From positions 1-42,363 of the forward strand of contig JAQCJQ010000009.1 in NCBI GenBank assembly GCA_027593035.1: DNA of 42,363 nucleotides, written 5' to 3'. The DNA comes from Bacteroidota bacterium. Lineage in GTDB: Bacteria; Bacteroidota; Bacteroidia; Flavobacteriales_D; Sanyastnellaceae. The notes below the pieces were generated by a model. The model saw only the letters and a program-made list of their open reading frames with translations. It was not told the origin of the DNA and did no database searches. Positions 34,079-42,291 of this stretch are shown piece after piece. How positions within the stretch are numbered: position 1 is the first letter of the stretch; every line of letters starts with the position of its first letter. The position numbers and the translations under genes are program-made.

Positions 34079-34554
34079 CAGGACGCGTCCACATGATCGG
34101 ATGGTGTGTGATTCTTTCGTTTCAATGGGCCGCTTGTGGAAGTGATGCTGCATTTTCTGGCCATGAGGCATTGCCTTCGACTGGATGGCTATCGTCTGAA
34201 TCAGCTTCGTTTGAATGGCAAGTTCGCGACACGATGACCCAGCATGATTTCTTCATTGATTTGCGGCACGACCAAACATATCCGTTTAGCAACATCTACC
34301 TTTTTGTGGACTTCACATTTCCCAATGGAAAGTCGTTACGCGACACCGTGGCCTGCACGTTGGCTGATGATCGCGGCCGTTGGTTAGGCTCTGGCTGGGG
34401 AAATTTGGTCGATCACCGCATTGGCTTCAAACGCAATACGTCATTCCCGATTCCGGGCGATTATTCCATCGAAATTGTGCACGGAATGCGTCAGAATCCA
34501 TTGCTGGGTATGCGGGATGTGGGCTTTCGTTTGGAAGCTTCGAATCCCAAGTGA
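34075..34554 (+). CDS. gldH: Gliding motility lipoprotein GldH
   Basis: This 159-residue protein has a signal sequence with a lipobox ending at Cys21 (WAACG). GldH-family features follow: an ISSR-like beta region with HDFFIDLRHDQTYPFSNIYLFVDF and a C-terminal GMRDVGFRLE. GldH is needed for gliding in Flavobacterium johnsoniae, but it also occurs in non-gliding Bacteroidota, so motility cannot be inferred. Position directly after ricT is conserved. It is expected on the periplasmic face of a membrane. It converges on the rhodanese gene with a 13-nt gap and no terminator. Confidence 0.88.
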   Translation: MTGRVHMIGWCVILSFQWAACGSDAAFSGHEALPSTGWLSSESASFEWQVRDTMTQHDFFIDLRHDQTYPFSNIYLFVDFTFPNGKSLRDTVACTLADDRGRWLGSGWGNLVDHRIGFKRNTSFPIPGDYSIEIVHGMRQNPLLGMRDVGFRLEASNPK

Positions 34555-34567
34555 CCGCAATTAGATT

Positions 34568-35017
34568 TCAGTGAGGGAGGGCAATGGGCCCGTCAAAGGC
34601 TACAGGCTTGCCAGCCTCCAACCACGCTTCCATTCCTCCAATCAAATCGATGATGTGTGGATGTCCGATGATGCGCAACTCCTCTGTAATAACCCCGCTG
34701 CGCCCGCCGGCTTCACAATACACCATCACGGGTCGATCCGTTGGAAGTTGCTTCAAAGGCTCCAGTCGGTGGTCCCAATCAAATGAAATGTAACCAGCTT
34801 GTTCCAAGTGTCCCTGAGCCCACTCTTCATCCGATCGCACATCAAGGAGAAGGGCATTGGGGTAAAGTGCTTGCAGGGAATCCAAGTGTAAAATGGAGAT
34901 TTCACTGACTTGTGGATGGTCTGTGTTGTTTCCCGTTTGTGCCGTCGTGCTTGAACCGCAATGGGACAGCAAAACAATCGCGCAAATCAGGGCCGTTGTG
35001 ATAGAAAGATGCTTCAT
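34568..35017 (-). CDS. Rhodanese-domain lipoprotein
   Basis: This 149-residue protein has a signal sequence with a lipobox cysteine at 20 (LLSHCGSS), then a single rhodanese domain. LLLDVRSDEEWAQGHLEQAGYI is the first conserved part and VYCEAGGRS holds the catalytic Cys101. The domain can carry a persulfide sulfur; a periplasmic lipoprotein form suggests a sulfur or redox role in the envelope, substrate unknown. ATG 35017 is chosen because it starts the signal peptide and lies 5 nt after the -7 element TATCTTTC; the open frame extends 51 codons further upstream but without such a start. Confidence 0.85.
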   Translation of the reverse strand: MKHLSITTALICAIVLLSHCGSSTTAQTGNNTDHPQVSEISILHLDSLQALYPNALLLDVRSDEEWAQGHLEQAGYISFDWDHRLEPLKQLPTDRPVMVYCEAGGRSGVITEELRIIGHPHIIDLIGGMEAWLEAGKPVAFDGPIALPH

Positions 35018-35022
35018 CTGGC

Positions 35023-35030
35023 GAAAGATA
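35023..35030 (-). promoter_or_regulatory. -7 element (TATCTTTC) of the rhodanese gene
   Basis: One mismatch from TAnnTTTG on the minus strand, ending 5 nt before ATG 35017. Confidence 0.45.
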
Positions 35031-35074
35031 AGCTTGTGACGGACTGGCTTGTGAACTTGGGTGCACAGAAGTGC

Positions 35075-35104
35075 TTTGGGAGGCGGACTTTTATGGTAAA
35101 TTGC
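35075..35104 (+). promoter_or_regulatory. Promoter of the M43 protease gene (TTTG-N18-TAAATTGC)
   Basis: TTTG at 35075-35078 and TAAATTGC at 35097-35104 have near-consensus spacing for a flavobacterial promoter. The start ATG 35123 is 18 nt downstream. Confidence 0.4.
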
Positions 35105-35122
35105 AACCGCAAGTATGAAACC

Positions 35123-37273
35123 ATGATGGATATAAAAGGTGCAATAGCACACGATTACCGAGCGCTTCAATTATTTATATTGGGGTTGAGCGCACTCTTC
35201 TTTGCTCCTTTATGGGGCCAATCAGATGATCTCCCATCCGGAGCCTCCTCCACCGCAGAGGTGAAGTTTTGTGGCCAATGGCAGATGACCGAGGCCTTTT
35301 TTGAGGCTCATCCTGAGCTCCGAGGACAGGCGGAACGGGATGCTGAAAGGCTCGAACAGGAGACCGCAGAATTCCAAGACTTCAACCGCGATGAACTCAT
35401 CATCATCCCCGTTGTCTTCCACGTCATTCATTACAATGGGCCGGAAAATATCAGCGAGGAACAAGTGCACAGCGCGATCACGGTCATGAACCGCGACTTT
35501 AGAAAGTTGAACGAAGATGTCACGGATGTCATTGATGAGTTCGCCGATATCGCGAATGATGTTGAAGTCGAATTTCGCTTGGCGCAGCGGGACCCAGATG
35601 GCAATTGTCATATTGGGATCAACCGCTTATTGAGCCCACTGACCTATGATGGCGGAGGCGAGGTGAAAGACTTGATCCAATGGCCACGCAACAACTACCT
35701 GAACATTTGGGTAGTAGAAAATGCGGCAGGAGCAGCGGGTTACAGCTTGTATCCGAGTTCAGTCAGTGGCAACCAAGGAGCGGGCAATGACGGCATCGTC
35801 GTGGCACACGATTACACGGGAAACATCGGGACCAGCAGCAATTATCGTTCACGAACATTGACGCATGAAGCCGGACATTGGATGAATCTGCGTCACACAT
35901 GGGGCAATAGCAACAACCCGGGTGAAGCGGAGAATTGCGACAACGACGACAACGTAGATGACACCCCGCTAACAAGTGGATGGACGTCTTGCAATGTGGA
36001 TGGAGAGACCTGCGGTTCCCTGGACAACGTCCAGAATTACATGGAATACTCTTATTGCGGTCGGATGTTCTCAGAGGGCCAGGGCGAGCGGATGCGCGCT
36101 GCGATGTATAGCAATGTCGCCCAACGAAATCAGTTGTGGACTCCTCAGAATTTGGAGGATACGGGCGTTTTGGAAGGGCCAATCCTTTGCGAAGCCCGTT
36201 TTTCGGCATCGCGCCAAACCATTTGCGCTGGGGATTCGATTCAGTTTTTCGACAACAGCTACCATGGCGTGACAAATTGGAGCTGGTCTTTTGGCGATGG
36301 CCAAACGGCAGATGGGGAAAACCCGTGGAACCAATTCATGGCGCCTGGTTTGTATGATGTCATGTTGACTGCTTCAAGCGGTTCGGATGAAGTCAGCCTA
36401 ACCATGGCATCCTACATTCAAGTGCTGCCATCGGGAGCGTTGCCTTTGCCTTTTGCGGATGATTTCGAAGAAGCCGAGCTCTCTGCTGACTGGTTCATGG
36501 TGGATGTGGGAGCAGACGGAGATGGATGGGAATTGACATCGGCCGCTGCCGTTTCCGGCAGCCAGTCCATGAAAATTCAAAACTGGTCCAATTTCTTGGA
36601 GTTCAATGCAGACCAATTGGTGAGCAGCTCGATGGACATGTCTGAAGCGCAAGAAATCCACATTTCTTACAAATGGGCCTACTGCTTCAAAGGCACCAAT
36701 GAAGACGAAGATGACACGGATGATCGACTCAAAATTTACGCGTCACCGAACTGTGGAGAGACTTGGAGTTTGCGTCGCATGCACCGCGGGTATACAGATT
36801 TACCATCCGCACCGCCGCACCCCTTTTCATTCACTCCATCTGGTCCAGATGAATGGAATTCCTACACGCTTGTCCTTCCTTACGAGCAATTTTTCACCGA
36901 GAACTTCCGGATGATGTTTGAGTTTGAGAGTCGACTTGGAAACAACATCTTCCTGGATGACGTCAACATCCAGATATTCACGGCTTCAGATTTATTGGAG
37001 CGAGAGCGGCTTCAAGGGATTCCTCTTGAAGTGTATCCAAACCCTAGTGCGGGGCAAGCGTGGCTTGAGTTTCAAACGTGGATGGTACATGAAGATGTCA
37101 CCATTGAATTGCTTGACATGACGGGACGCCTCATTGAGAATGTGTATGCCGGCCAATTGGCTCCGGGCATGCAGCGTTTGTCTCTAGGGAGCTCCAATCC
37201 TCGAGCCGGTACCTACATCGTTGCGGTCAAATTGGATGGCATTCCGAGCACAAAGCGGGTCATCTTCGAATGA
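35123..37273 (+). CDS. Secreted M43 (pappalysin/cytophagalysin) metalloprotease with PKD domain and T9SS tail
   Basis: This 716-residue protein has a signal sequence (about 12-33), a propeptide with a possible cysteine switch (FCGQW near 50), and an M43 catalytic domain. The zinc motif HEAGHWMNLRH gives ligands His248, His252 and His258 with catalytic Glu249, and the Met-turn is NYMEYSYCGRM. A PKD domain (near WSWSFGDG), a jelly-roll-like carbohydrate/adhesion-type domain, and a C-terminal T9SS type A sorting domain starting LEVYPNPSAGQA follow. Paired cysteines suit an extracellular enzyme. It should be exported through T9SS and digest external protein or prune surface proteins. ATG 35123 (or 35126) starts the signal sequence; the frame is open further upstream across the rhodanese gene. 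Confidence 0.92.
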   Translation: MMDIKGAIAHDYRALQLFILGLSALFFAPLWGQSDDLPSGASSTAEVKFCGQWQMTEAFFEAHPELRGQAERDAERLEQETAEFQDFNRDELIIIPVVFHVIHYNGPENISEEQVHSAITVMNRDFRKLNEDVTDVIDEFADIANDVEVEFRLAQRDPDGNCHIGINRLLSPLTYDGGGEVKDLIQWPRNNYLNIWVVENAAGAAGYSLYPSSVSGNQGAGNDGIVVAHDYTGNIGTSSNYRSRTLTHEAGHWMNLRHTWGNSNNPGEAENCDNDDNVDDTPLTSGWTSCNVDGETCGSLDNVQNYMEYSYCGRMFSEGQGERMRAAMYSNVAQRNQLWTPQNLEDTGVLEGPILCEARFSASRQTICAGDSIQFFDNSYHGVTNWSWSFGDGQTADGENPWNQFMAPGLYDVMLTASSGSDEVSLTMASYIQVLPSGALPLPFADDFEEAELSADWFMVDVGADGDGWELTSAAAVSGSQSMKIQNWSNFLEFNADQLVSSSMDMSEAQEIHISYKWAYCFKGTNEDEDDTDDRLKIYASPNCGETWSLRRMHRGYTDLPSAPPHPFSFTPSGPDEWNSYTLVLPYEQFFTENFRMMFEFESRLGNNIFLDDVNIQIFTASDLLERERLQGIPLEVYPNPSAGQAWLEFQTWMVHEDVTIELLDMTGRLIENVYAGQLAPGMQRLSLGSSNPRAGTYIVAVKLDGIPSTKRVIFE

Positions 37274-37311
37274 CCCTTCCAAGGGTGGCGACATCGAAAT
37301 TGAGCGAAACG

Positions 37312-37348
37312 AAACGACCGCGAGGGACTATGTCCACCGCGGTCGTTT
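37312..37348. terminator. Bidirectional terminator between the M43 gene and the convergent secreted-protein gene
   Basis: An 11-bp stem (37312-37322 with 37338-37348, core CGACCGCG/CGCGGTCG) is capped by a second 4-bp stem GGAC/GTCC (37325-37328 with 37332-37335). T-rich sequence follows on the plus strand (TTTTGTTTT) and an A-rich flank gives Us on the minus strand. It lies between two converging genes. Confidence 0.8.
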
Positions 37349-37382
37349 TGTTTTCCATTCACTGAACGGGACTGGAAATGGA

Positions 37383-37808
37383 TTAGCTTTTCGAGCCCAT
37401 CAGCACCGTAACGCAGCCTTCGTGCATGATCGCGGTTTCCGATGACGGAACTTGAACTTTCACTTGCAGCTGCTGTGTGGTTTCCACTTTGAAGTCAACG
37501 TGGTTTTCATTGGGTTCTCCTTTGCGGCTGTCAAAAAGGTTTTTGCCTCTGCCATCAAAGATTTCATAGGTCACGTTACCGAGCACGGGATGGCTGCAAA
37601 CAACCAAGCGGTAGTCTTGGCCAGCGAGAAATGTCAACATCAATTCAGCTTCATCACCGGGAATGAGGATTGCACTGTTGTAGTTGTCGTTTTGGATGTA
37701 GCCATCCAACGCGGTCATACAGTTTTTCTTGGTAAAAGCGCGGCATTGCGCTTGCGCAGTTGTTGCCAAGAGGCCAAAGGCCATAAGGAGGATAAGGGTA
37801 TGCTTCAT
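37383..37808 (-). CDS. Secreted protein of unknown function
   Basis: This 141-residue protein has a clear signal peptide (1 to about 21, ending TAQAQ). A predicted beta-rich domain follows with four cysteines, a GYIQNDNYNSAILIPGDEAELMLTF segment, and a VTYEIFDGRGKNLFDSRKG segment, loosely like pre-peptidase or PPC-type beta sandwiches. No T9SS tail is present, so it is probably periplasmic. I do not recognise the family. ATG 37808 starts the signal peptide, and the gene lies 14 nt after the stop of the lipoprotein gene, suggesting one transcript. Confidence 0.65.
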   Translation of the reverse strand: MKHTLILLMAFGLLATTAQAQCRAFTKKNCMTALDGYIQNDNYNSAILIPGDEAELMLTFLAGQDYRLVVCSHPVLGNVTYEIFDGRGKNLFDSRKGEPNENHVDFKVETTQQLQVKVQVPSSETAIMHEGCVTVLMGSKS

Positions 37809-37822
37809 CTTACTTCGGAACA

Positions 37823-38740
37823 TTATTGGATGCATGCGTTCCGCACAGAGGCGACGGAAGCGGCAATGGCTTGAATGGTGGCATCGTCAGCCGAATACGA
37901 AGGACCTCCGCCAATGACGAACGATCCGGATTCTTCTCGATTGGTGGTGCTCTCACCTTCTTCTGACTTCACTTGAGCGAAGGCGGCTTCTATGGGCGCC
38001 ATGGCATTGAGCAATCCGGTGAGCTCATCGGTTTGTTCGTAGCTACGGCACAAGCGCATCACATCATCTAAGGTGAGCTTTTGCTCAGCAATGCGTTGCT
38101 TCAACTCCACAGGAGCTTCCTCTAAATGACGGGTGGCCAAGTACATGCCTTCGATCCAGCCGGATGCAACCACCAAGCCAGCAAGGTGTTCTTGGCCATT
38201 GAATTTGAGCCGCTCGTTGAGATCATAAAAAGTCTCCGATACAATGCGAATGAGCTCCTGGCGATCGTTTCGATTGTCTTCAACTGAACTCATCACGTCA
38301 TCACTCAAGACGTCGTTCACACCCAAAGCCGAGCTCAGGGACTGAATGGCTTCGAGGTAATCAATGCTGATGGAGTTTTCCTCGAAAATGGTAGCGTAGC
38401 TCAGGTCGGCTCCGTAGATCCCCAAGTTGATCGCTTGGCGGTCACTGGTGGTGTATTGATCAGATTGTCCTGCGGGATTCAAAGCGTCCGCATGGAATTG
38501 CGCTCCACTGCGCTTGATCAATGAAGCTGTTTCCATCGGAGATGGCGCTGCATGAAAAATCTTAGTGAGTGCGGTTTGTCGTGTGGTGACGGACATGCCT
38601 TCAGAACCCATGGCGGATTCTTGTGCGACTTGGTCTTCGCCTCCTTGGTTACTTTCGGCGGATTCTCCGCATCCTGTTATGAGCAGGAGACCCAGTCCGA
38701 GGACTGCAATCGAGGTTTGAGTTCGTTGAATGAAACGCAT
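37823..38740 (-). CDS. Lipoprotein of unknown function
   Basis: This 305-residue protein has a signal sequence with lipobox LITGC (Cys24), an acidic Gln/Ser-rich linker, and then a mostly helical domain from about residue 55 (MGSEGMSVTTRQ onward) with few cysteines. I recognise no domain. It follows polA by 107 nt on the same strand and precedes the small secreted protein by 14 nt. No TAnnTTTG element is evident upstream of ATG 38740; the 107-nt gap holds only a weak GAACT/AGTTC hairpin. Confidence 0.7.
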   Translation of the reverse strand: MRFIQRTQTSIAVLGLGLLLITGCGESAESNQGGEDQVAQESAMGSEGMSVTTRQTALTKIFHAAPSPMETASLIKRSGAQFHADALNPAGQSDQYTTSDRQAINLGIYGADLSYATIFEENSISIDYLEAIQSLSSALGVNDVLSDDVMSSVEDNRNDRQELIRIVSETFYDLNERLKFNGQEHLAGLVVASGWIEGMYLATRHLEEAPVELKQRIAEQKLTLDDVMRLCRSYEQTDELTGLLNAMAPIEAAFAQVKSEEGESTTNREESGSFVIGGGPSYSADDATIQAIAASVASVRNACIQ

Positions 38741-38847
38741 GATATTATAGCTGGATATTGAAGCACAATTTGCCTCGCACCAGGGTCGTATACGGCAGTG
38801 AACTCAAAAAGTTCCACACACTGAGATGTTCAGGAAGAAAACGGCAA

Positions 38848-41703
38848 TCAATGCGCCTCCAACCAGTCCTTTCCTGTGGACATGTCCACAACCAATGGAA
38901 CGTTGAGTTCAACGGCTTGGACCATGGATGCCCGGACCAGTTTCTCGACGGCTTCGACCTCTTCGACGAGCACGTCGAAGACCAATTCATCATGAACCTG
39001 CATGATCATCTTCGATTTCAATTGGGCCGATTTGAGCGCTTTGTCCACGCTGACCATGGCTACCTTGATGATGTCAGCTGCGGAGCCTTGAATGGGCGCA
39101 TTGACCGCATTGCGCTCAGCAAAGGCGCGCACGGTGGCATTGTTGGATTGAATGTCCGGTAAATAGCGGCGACGGCCCATGACCGTCTCGGCATAACCCT
39201 TTTCCCGCACGCTATCAACGCATCGCGCGGTGAATTGTTTGAGGTCTTTGAATTGTTCGAAATAGGCGTCAATGATTTCCTTGGCTTCTCTTCGGGGAAT
39301 GCCCAAGTTTTGTGCCAAACCGAAGGCTCCTTGGCCATACAAAATACCGAAGTTGACGGCTTTTGCTTTGCTGCGCATGGCGCGATCAACTTCTTCGACC
39401 GGTACATCGAAGACCTTGGCTGCAGTCGCGGTGTGAATGTCCAAACCTTGGATGAACGCTTCTACGAGTCCTTGATCTTGGGACAAAGCTGCCGCAATTC
39501 TCAATTCGACCTGGCTGTAATCGGCGGCAAGGAGCACGTGCTGGTCACTCGCAGGAATGAATGCCTTCCGGATGGCGCGACCCTCTGGTGTGCGAATCGG
39601 AATGTTTTGAAGATTCGGATCTTTCGAACTCAATCGACCGGTTGCGGCAACGGTTTGTTGGTAGTTGGTATGGACGCGGCCAGTATCCGAATGGACCAAT
39701 TTTGGCAACGGCTCAACATAGGTAGTTAGCAATTTTTTGAGTTTCCGATACAAGAGAATGTCGCCGACAATGGGGTGGGCGTCTTGGAGTTTCGATAACA
39801 CTTCTTCCCCAGTAGGGTATTGCCCTGTTTTGGTCTTTTTGACCTGAGCCGGAATGCTCAATTTTTCAAATAAGATGTTACCGAGTTGCTTGGGACTATC
39901 GATGTTGAAGGCTTCACCGGCAACTTCATGGATGTTGGTGGTGAGCTGTTCCAGTCGCTCGGCGAGCTCAATGCTATATGCTTGGAGCTCCCCCACATCG
40001 ATGTTCACGCCTTCCAACTCCATGTCGGCTAGAATCCGGACAAGGGGCATTTCAACAGATTCGAACAACTCTGTAGCGGCGACTTCGTGCATTTGGGGGA
40101 TGAAGCGTTCCCTCAATTGCCAGGTGATATCCACGTCTTCGCAGGCGTAATCTGTGATGGCGGCGACGTCCAGGTCTGCCATGGTTCGCTGGTCCTTTCC
40201 TGCTTTGCCGATGAGGTCCGTAATCGGGACCGTTGTGTAATTCAATTCCACTTCCGCTAGGCGATCCCATTTGGGGTGACGTTCTGGTTGGATGAGGTAA
40301 TGCGCGACCATGGTGTCGAACAACTTGTTTTGAATGCGCACGCCCCGACGAGCAAGCATTTTGTAATCGAATTTGAAATGATGCGCGACCACTTCTTTCG
40401 TGGAGTCTGAAAAAACAGCTTCAAACGCCTCAAGCAGGGTCGTTTCCGTCCAATCTTGACTGGATACCGGTACCCAAAAGGCCTCCCCGGATTTCACGCA
40501 GAACGACATGCCCACCAAATCGGCGTCCATGGTATTGAGTCCAGAAGTCTCCGTATCAAAGGCATAAACGGCTGATCTTTGGAGGCGCTCTATCAATGCA
40601 TTAAGCTCAGCGCGATCTTGCACCAAGGTGTAGGCATGGGGAACATTTTGAAGAGAGTTGCCATCAGGGGAAGCAACGGACTCCGCAGCGAAATGCTCTG
40701 AAGCGTTCGGTCCAGAGGCGCCTGCAGGCGTTCCGAACAAATCGAGTTGTGCCCCTTCTGCATCGATGGTTTTCGCAACGGCGACGGCGGCGGGCTTGGT
40801 CGATTCGCTCGCGGTCGATTCTCCTAAGATGCGTTTGGCCAAGGTCCGAAACTCCAATTCTTCCAAAGTCTCTCTCAATTCAGTTGGCTTGGGGTTTTCC
40901 ATCACCATGGCATCCAATTCAATTTCCATGGGGATGTCCAGGCAGATGGTTGCCAATTCCTTGGAGAGAAAAGCCTGTTCTCGATTCTCTTCAACCCGTT
41001 CTTTCAACTTGCCTTTGAGTTCATGGCTGTGTTCCATGATGCTTTCCATGCTACCATATTGGAGGAGCAATTTTGAGGCTGTTTTCGCACCAACACCAGG
41101 CACGCCGGGAATGTTGTCAGCACTATCGCCCATGAGTCCGAGAAGATCAATGACTTGCTTGGGATGATCAACACCGAATTTCTCGCAAATTTCAGGGGGC
41201 CCCCAAACTTCAGCGGGCCCTCCACCTTTTGCCGGTCGGAACATGCGCACCTTTTCCGTGACGAGCTGTCCAAAATCTTTGTCTGGCGTCATCATGTAGA
41301 CATCAAAGCCGGCCAATTCTGCCTTTTGAGCGATGAAGCCGATGATGTCGTCAGCCTCAAAACCCACCTTGCGGATTTGCGGGATATTGAGCCCTTCCAA
41401 TACCTGGAGAATCCAGGGAACCGAACGTATGATGTCTTCCGGGGTTTCGTCCCGATTGGCTTTGTATTCCGGGTATTGAACGTTTCGAAAGGATCCGCCT
41501 GGCGAATCGAAGACTACGGCGAGGTGGGTTGGTTTTTCGTTTCGAATGATTTCCAAAACCGCGTTTGTGAACCCAAAAATAGCGCTGGTATTCAGCCCTT
41601 TGGAGTTGATCCTTGGGTTTTTGATGAATGCGTAATACGCCCGAAAAATTATGGCGTAGGCATCAATGAGGAAGAGCTTTTTGTCCGAGCTAGCTGTGAT
41701 CAT
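38848..41703 (-). CDS. polA: DNA polymerase I
   Basis: This 951-residue polymerase acts in Okazaki-fragment maturation and repair. It has all three parts: the 5'-3' exonuclease (1 to about 290, with FEADDIIG and GDSADNIPGVPGVG), a 3'-5' proofreading domain, and the polymerase domain with DYSQVELRIAAALS, KAVNFGILYGQGAFGL and the catalytic QVHDELVFD. Proofreading appears intact: Asp383 and Glu385 in AFDTETSGLN, Asp446 in FKFDYKML, and the YACEDVD block. An Ala/Ser-rich linker (about 295-350) joins the first two domains. ATG 41703 is preceded by a TAACTTCG element and a 5'-leader hairpin. Confidence 0.97.
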   Translation of the reverse strand: MITASSDKKLFLIDAYAIIFRAYYAFIKNPRINSKGLNTSAIFGFTNAVLEIIRNEKPTHLAVVFDSPGGSFRNVQYPEYKANRDETPEDIIRSVPWILQVLEGLNIPQIRKVGFEADDIIGFIAQKAELAGFDVYMMTPDKDFGQLVTEKVRMFRPAKGGGPAEVWGPPEICEKFGVDHPKQVIDLLGLMGDSADNIPGVPGVGAKTASKLLLQYGSMESIMEHSHELKGKLKERVEENREQAFLSKELATICLDIPMEIELDAMVMENPKPTELRETLEELEFRTLAKRILGESTASESTKPAAVAVAKTIDAEGAQLDLFGTPAGASGPNASEHFAAESVASPDGNSLQNVPHAYTLVQDRAELNALIERLQRSAVYAFDTETSGLNTMDADLVGMSFCVKSGEAFWVPVSSQDWTETTLLEAFEAVFSDSTKEVVAHHFKFDYKMLARRGVRIQNKLFDTMVAHYLIQPERHPKWDRLAEVELNYTTVPITDLIGKAGKDQRTMADLDVAAITDYACEDVDITWQLRERFIPQMHEVAATELFESVEMPLVRILADMELEGVNIDVGELQAYSIELAERLEQLTTNIHEVAGEAFNIDSPKQLGNILFEKLSIPAQVKKTKTGQYPTGEEVLSKLQDAHPIVGDILLYRKLKKLLTTYVEPLPKLVHSDTGRVHTNYQQTVAATGRLSSKDPNLQNIPIRTPEGRAIRKAFIPASDQHVLLAADYSQVELRIAAALSQDQGLVEAFIQGLDIHTATAAKVFDVPVEEVDRAMRSKAKAVNFGILYGQGAFGLAQNLGIPRREAKEIIDAYFEQFKDLKQFTARCVDSVREKGYAETVMGRRRYLPDIQSNNATVRAFAERNAVNAPIQGSAADIIKVAMVSVDKALKSAQLKSKMIMQVHDELVFDVLVEEVEAVEKLVRASMVQAVELNVPLVVDMSTGKDWLEAH

Positions 41704-41710
41704 GTGGTCA

Positions 41711-41731
41711 GAACATCTTGAATGGATGTTC
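41711..41731 (-). promoter_or_regulatory. 5'-leader hairpin of polA
   Basis: GAACATC and GATGTTC form a perfect 7-bp stem with a 7-nt loop. The hairpin lies directly between the -7 element (41735-41742) and ATG 41703, so it would begin at the 5' end of the mRNA, as at ileS. Confidence 0.4.
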
Positions 41732-41734
41732 CTT

Positions 41735-41742
41735 CGAAGTTA
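41735..41742 (-). promoter_or_regulatory. -7 element (TAACTTCG) of polA
   Basis: TAnnTTCG match on the minus strand, 31 nt before the ATG. No clear -33 box was seen. Confidence 0.5.
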
Positions 41743-41773
41743 CCTCAGATGTTGGAATTCTGGAGGCGAAGAG

Positions 41774-42283
41774 TCAAGCTTTTGGTTGCTTGTAAATGGG
41801 GACCGTTGAGCAAGGCTCGCCATACATGATGGACTTGGCTACAGGTTGTAATTTTCGAATGACTTGCCCCAAGGCATGGGGCCCGCCCGCTTCTGAGCAG
41901 CCCTTGATGACGATTCGAGCACCAGCGTACGATGCGGGATCCATCGAATCAATGTTGGCCAGCAGAATTTGAGCGTTGACGTCTGCGGGATTTCCAATCC
42001 AAACCACAGCATGGAGCAGGGTCAATTGTGACGTCACGAGCATCCAAGCCCAGTCGGGAATGACGGCGTCGGTGGAACAAAAAAGAGCCACAGTGCGCCC
42101 CTTAAAGTCAGATTTGTGAAGCGCTTTGAGCGCATCTCGGAACGGTTTTTCCCGGAGAATCAATCCTTGCCAGAGGTAATCATGGAGGTCGAATGGCAGA
42201 ATGACGCCTTTGGGCAACAAGTCCCCCAAGTCAAGCGACACGAGCCCGCTTTCATCGACACGGTTGCGAATTTCCTCTTCCAT
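41774..42283 (-). CDS. DUF2480 family protein
   Basis: This 169-residue protein matches the Bacteroidota-specific DUF2480 family: an opening EIRNRVDESGLVSLDL, LPFDLHDYLWQGLILREKPFRDALK, and the strongly conserved VALFCSTDAVIPDWAWMLV. Two further cysteines lie near the C-terminus. No signal peptide or membrane helix is seen and no function is known. It starts at ATG 42283, 8 nt after the stop of another minus-strand gene, so it is probably in an operon with it. Confidence 0.85.
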   Translation of the reverse strand: MEEEIRNRVDESGLVSLDLGDLLPKGVILPFDLHDYLWQGLILREKPFRDALKALHKSDFKGRTVALFCSTDAVIPDWAWMLVTSQLTLLHAVVWIGNPADVNAQILLANIDSMDPASYAGARIVIKGCSEAGGPHALGQVIRKLQPVAKSIMYGEPCSTVPIYKQPKA

Positions 42284-42291
42284 GAGTCAGC

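Noticed and set aside
38744-38749. TATAAT on the minus strand upstream of the 305-residue lipoprotein gene, like a sigma-70 -10 box
   Set aside because: It ends 3 nt before the ATG and no other promoter in the window uses this box; Bacteroidota promoters here are TAnnTTYG.
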